6,275 nt of DNA from Alphaproteobacteria bacterium (lineage in GTDB: Bacteria > Pseudomonadota > Alphaproteobacteria > Micavibrionales > SZUA-601), in the NCBI GenBank assembly GCA_003250865.1, contig QKJH01000034.1, forward strand, positions 1 to 6,275. Direction: 5' to 3'. Made by a program: the position numbers and the translations under genes. Of this stretch, positions 5,469 through 6,275 are shown piece after piece; position 1 is the first letter of the stretch; each line of letters begins with the position of its first letter. The notes under the pieces are model-generated. The model was given only the letters and a program-made list of their open reading frames with translations. It ran no database searches and was not told the DNA's origin.

Positions 5469-6275
5469 ATGAGGGTTTTTTGTTTTGGTATCGGCTATAG
5501 CGCCTTGGCATCCATCGACCTTTTACGCGAAATGGGATGGCATATCTCGGGAACAACGCGCAACCCGGTTAAACAGGAAAAACTGGCCACCAAAAACATC
5601 ACATCGGTTCTATTCGGATCAGATCGAAAAATGGATGAACAGGGTATGGCTTTGCTGCACGAAGCAACCCATGTTCTTATTTCCATTCCGCCACAAGGCG
5701 AGTTAGGCGATATTGTTTTTAACCATTACGGCTCTCTCTTCCCTAAACTACCTAATCTGCAATGGGTTGGTTATCTTTCTTCGACCGGAGTTTACGGTGA
5801 TTTCAACGGCGACTGGGTTGATGAGAACACCCAGCCAAAACCATCAACCGAGCGCAGCATTTTGCGTCATCAGGTAGAACAGCAATGGCTGTCCTTGGCA
5901 ACCCGCAAAGTGCCAATTCATATTTTCCGCCTTTCAGGCATATATGGTCCGGGTCGTAGCGTTGTTGATCGTTTGAAAAATGAAAATTCCCCGATAATTG
6001 TCAAAGAAGGACATTTCCACAACCGTATTCACGCCGAAGATATTGCATCGGTTATCAACGCATCAATGACACGCCCGTCTACGCCGGGAAGCATTTATAA
6101 TGTCAGCGACAATGAGCCGGCTCCATCAAGTGATGTTGTCAAATATGCCTATGAACTATTGGGTAAAGAGCCTCCATCACCGATTGCACTCGATGCTATT
6201 AAAGACAAGCTTCCTGTAATGGTGCAGGATTTTTATGCCGACAATAAACGGATTAGAAACCAGAAAATCAAGGAT
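5469..6275 (+). CDS. NAD(P)-dependent epimerase/SDR family protein (3' end beyond window)
   Basis: The frame is open from ATG 5469 to the window edge, giving 269 residues without a stop, so the gene is cut off. Relatives of this YeeZ/WcaG-like group run to about 285-290 residues, so roughly 20 are probably missing. It begins with a Rossmann nucleotide-binding motif, FGIGYSA (6-12), with a basic R31 after the second strand (GTTR, 28-31) that may favour NADP. Later landmarks are LISIPP (70-75), GYLSSTGVYGD (101-111), FRLSGIYGPGRS (153-164), FHNRIHAEDIA (183-193) and the closing FYADNKRIRN (255-264). The catalytic Y109 has no lysine four residues on (YGDFN), so the classic YxxxK pair is absent. 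The ATG has AAAGG 8 bases upstream. The 77-base gap from fzlA holds TTGTCA (5396-5401) but no good -10, so cotranscription is possible. The substrate is unknown. Confidence 0.87.
   Translation, partial: MRVFCFGIGYSALASIDLLREMGWHISGTTRNPVKQEKLATKNITSVLFGSDRKMDEQGMALLHEATHVLISIPPQGELGDIVFNHYGSLFPKLPNLQWVGYLSSTGVYGDFNGDWVDENTQPKPSTERSILRHQVEQQWLSLATRKVPIHIFRLSGIYGPGRSVVDRLKNENSPIIVKEGHFHNRIHAEDIASVINASMTRPSTPGSIYNVSDNEPAPSSDVVKYAYELLGKEPPSPIALDAIKDKLPVMVQDFYADNKRIRNQKIKD

Overview
The window looks like an ordinary chromosomal segment of a moderately AT-rich alphaproteobacterium. The evidence is the protein content: a SURF1-type oxidase assembly factor, an M16B peptidase of the mitochondrial-processing-peptidase type followed by a RimJ-like acetyltransferase, an alphaproteobacterial-style YqgE, and a GST-fold protein matching FzlA, the FtsZ partner known from Caulobacter and its relatives. 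SURF1 and a b561-type cytochrome point to a respiring organism with haem-copper oxidase. Genus and species cannot be fixed from the sequence.

Left part (1-3374, + strand): an AT-rich leader; an unrecognised 82-residue membrane protein (52-300); SURF1 (390-1475), which carries long extra charged arms at both ends; the M16 zinc peptidase (1496-2767); and a GNAT acetyltransferase (2736-3374) that starts inside the peptidase gene. The tight spacing from SURF1 onward suggests one transcription unit. As I recall, many alphaproteobacteria have threonine synthase (thrC) just before the M16 gene. Here only 20 bases separate SURF1 and M16.

Middle (3327-4624): yqgE on the - strand runs head-on into the acetyltransferase, and the two coding ends share 48 bases. 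A 77-base divergent intergenic region separates yqgE from a cytochrome b561 gene on the + strand.

Right part (4625-6275, + strand): an extended -10 promoter and a small hairpin with a T-run precede the fzlA-like gene. It is followed by an NAD(P)-binding SDR/epimerase-like gene that runs off the right edge, about 20 residues short of its expected end.

No mobile element, CRISPR array, rRNA or tRNA gene, or phage gene was seen, and I found no convincing new multi-gene system. The points most worth a second look are the SURF1 charged tail, the uncharacterised small membrane protein beside it, the overlapping convergent gene ends, the SDR without the usual YxxxK active site, and the structured fzlA leader.
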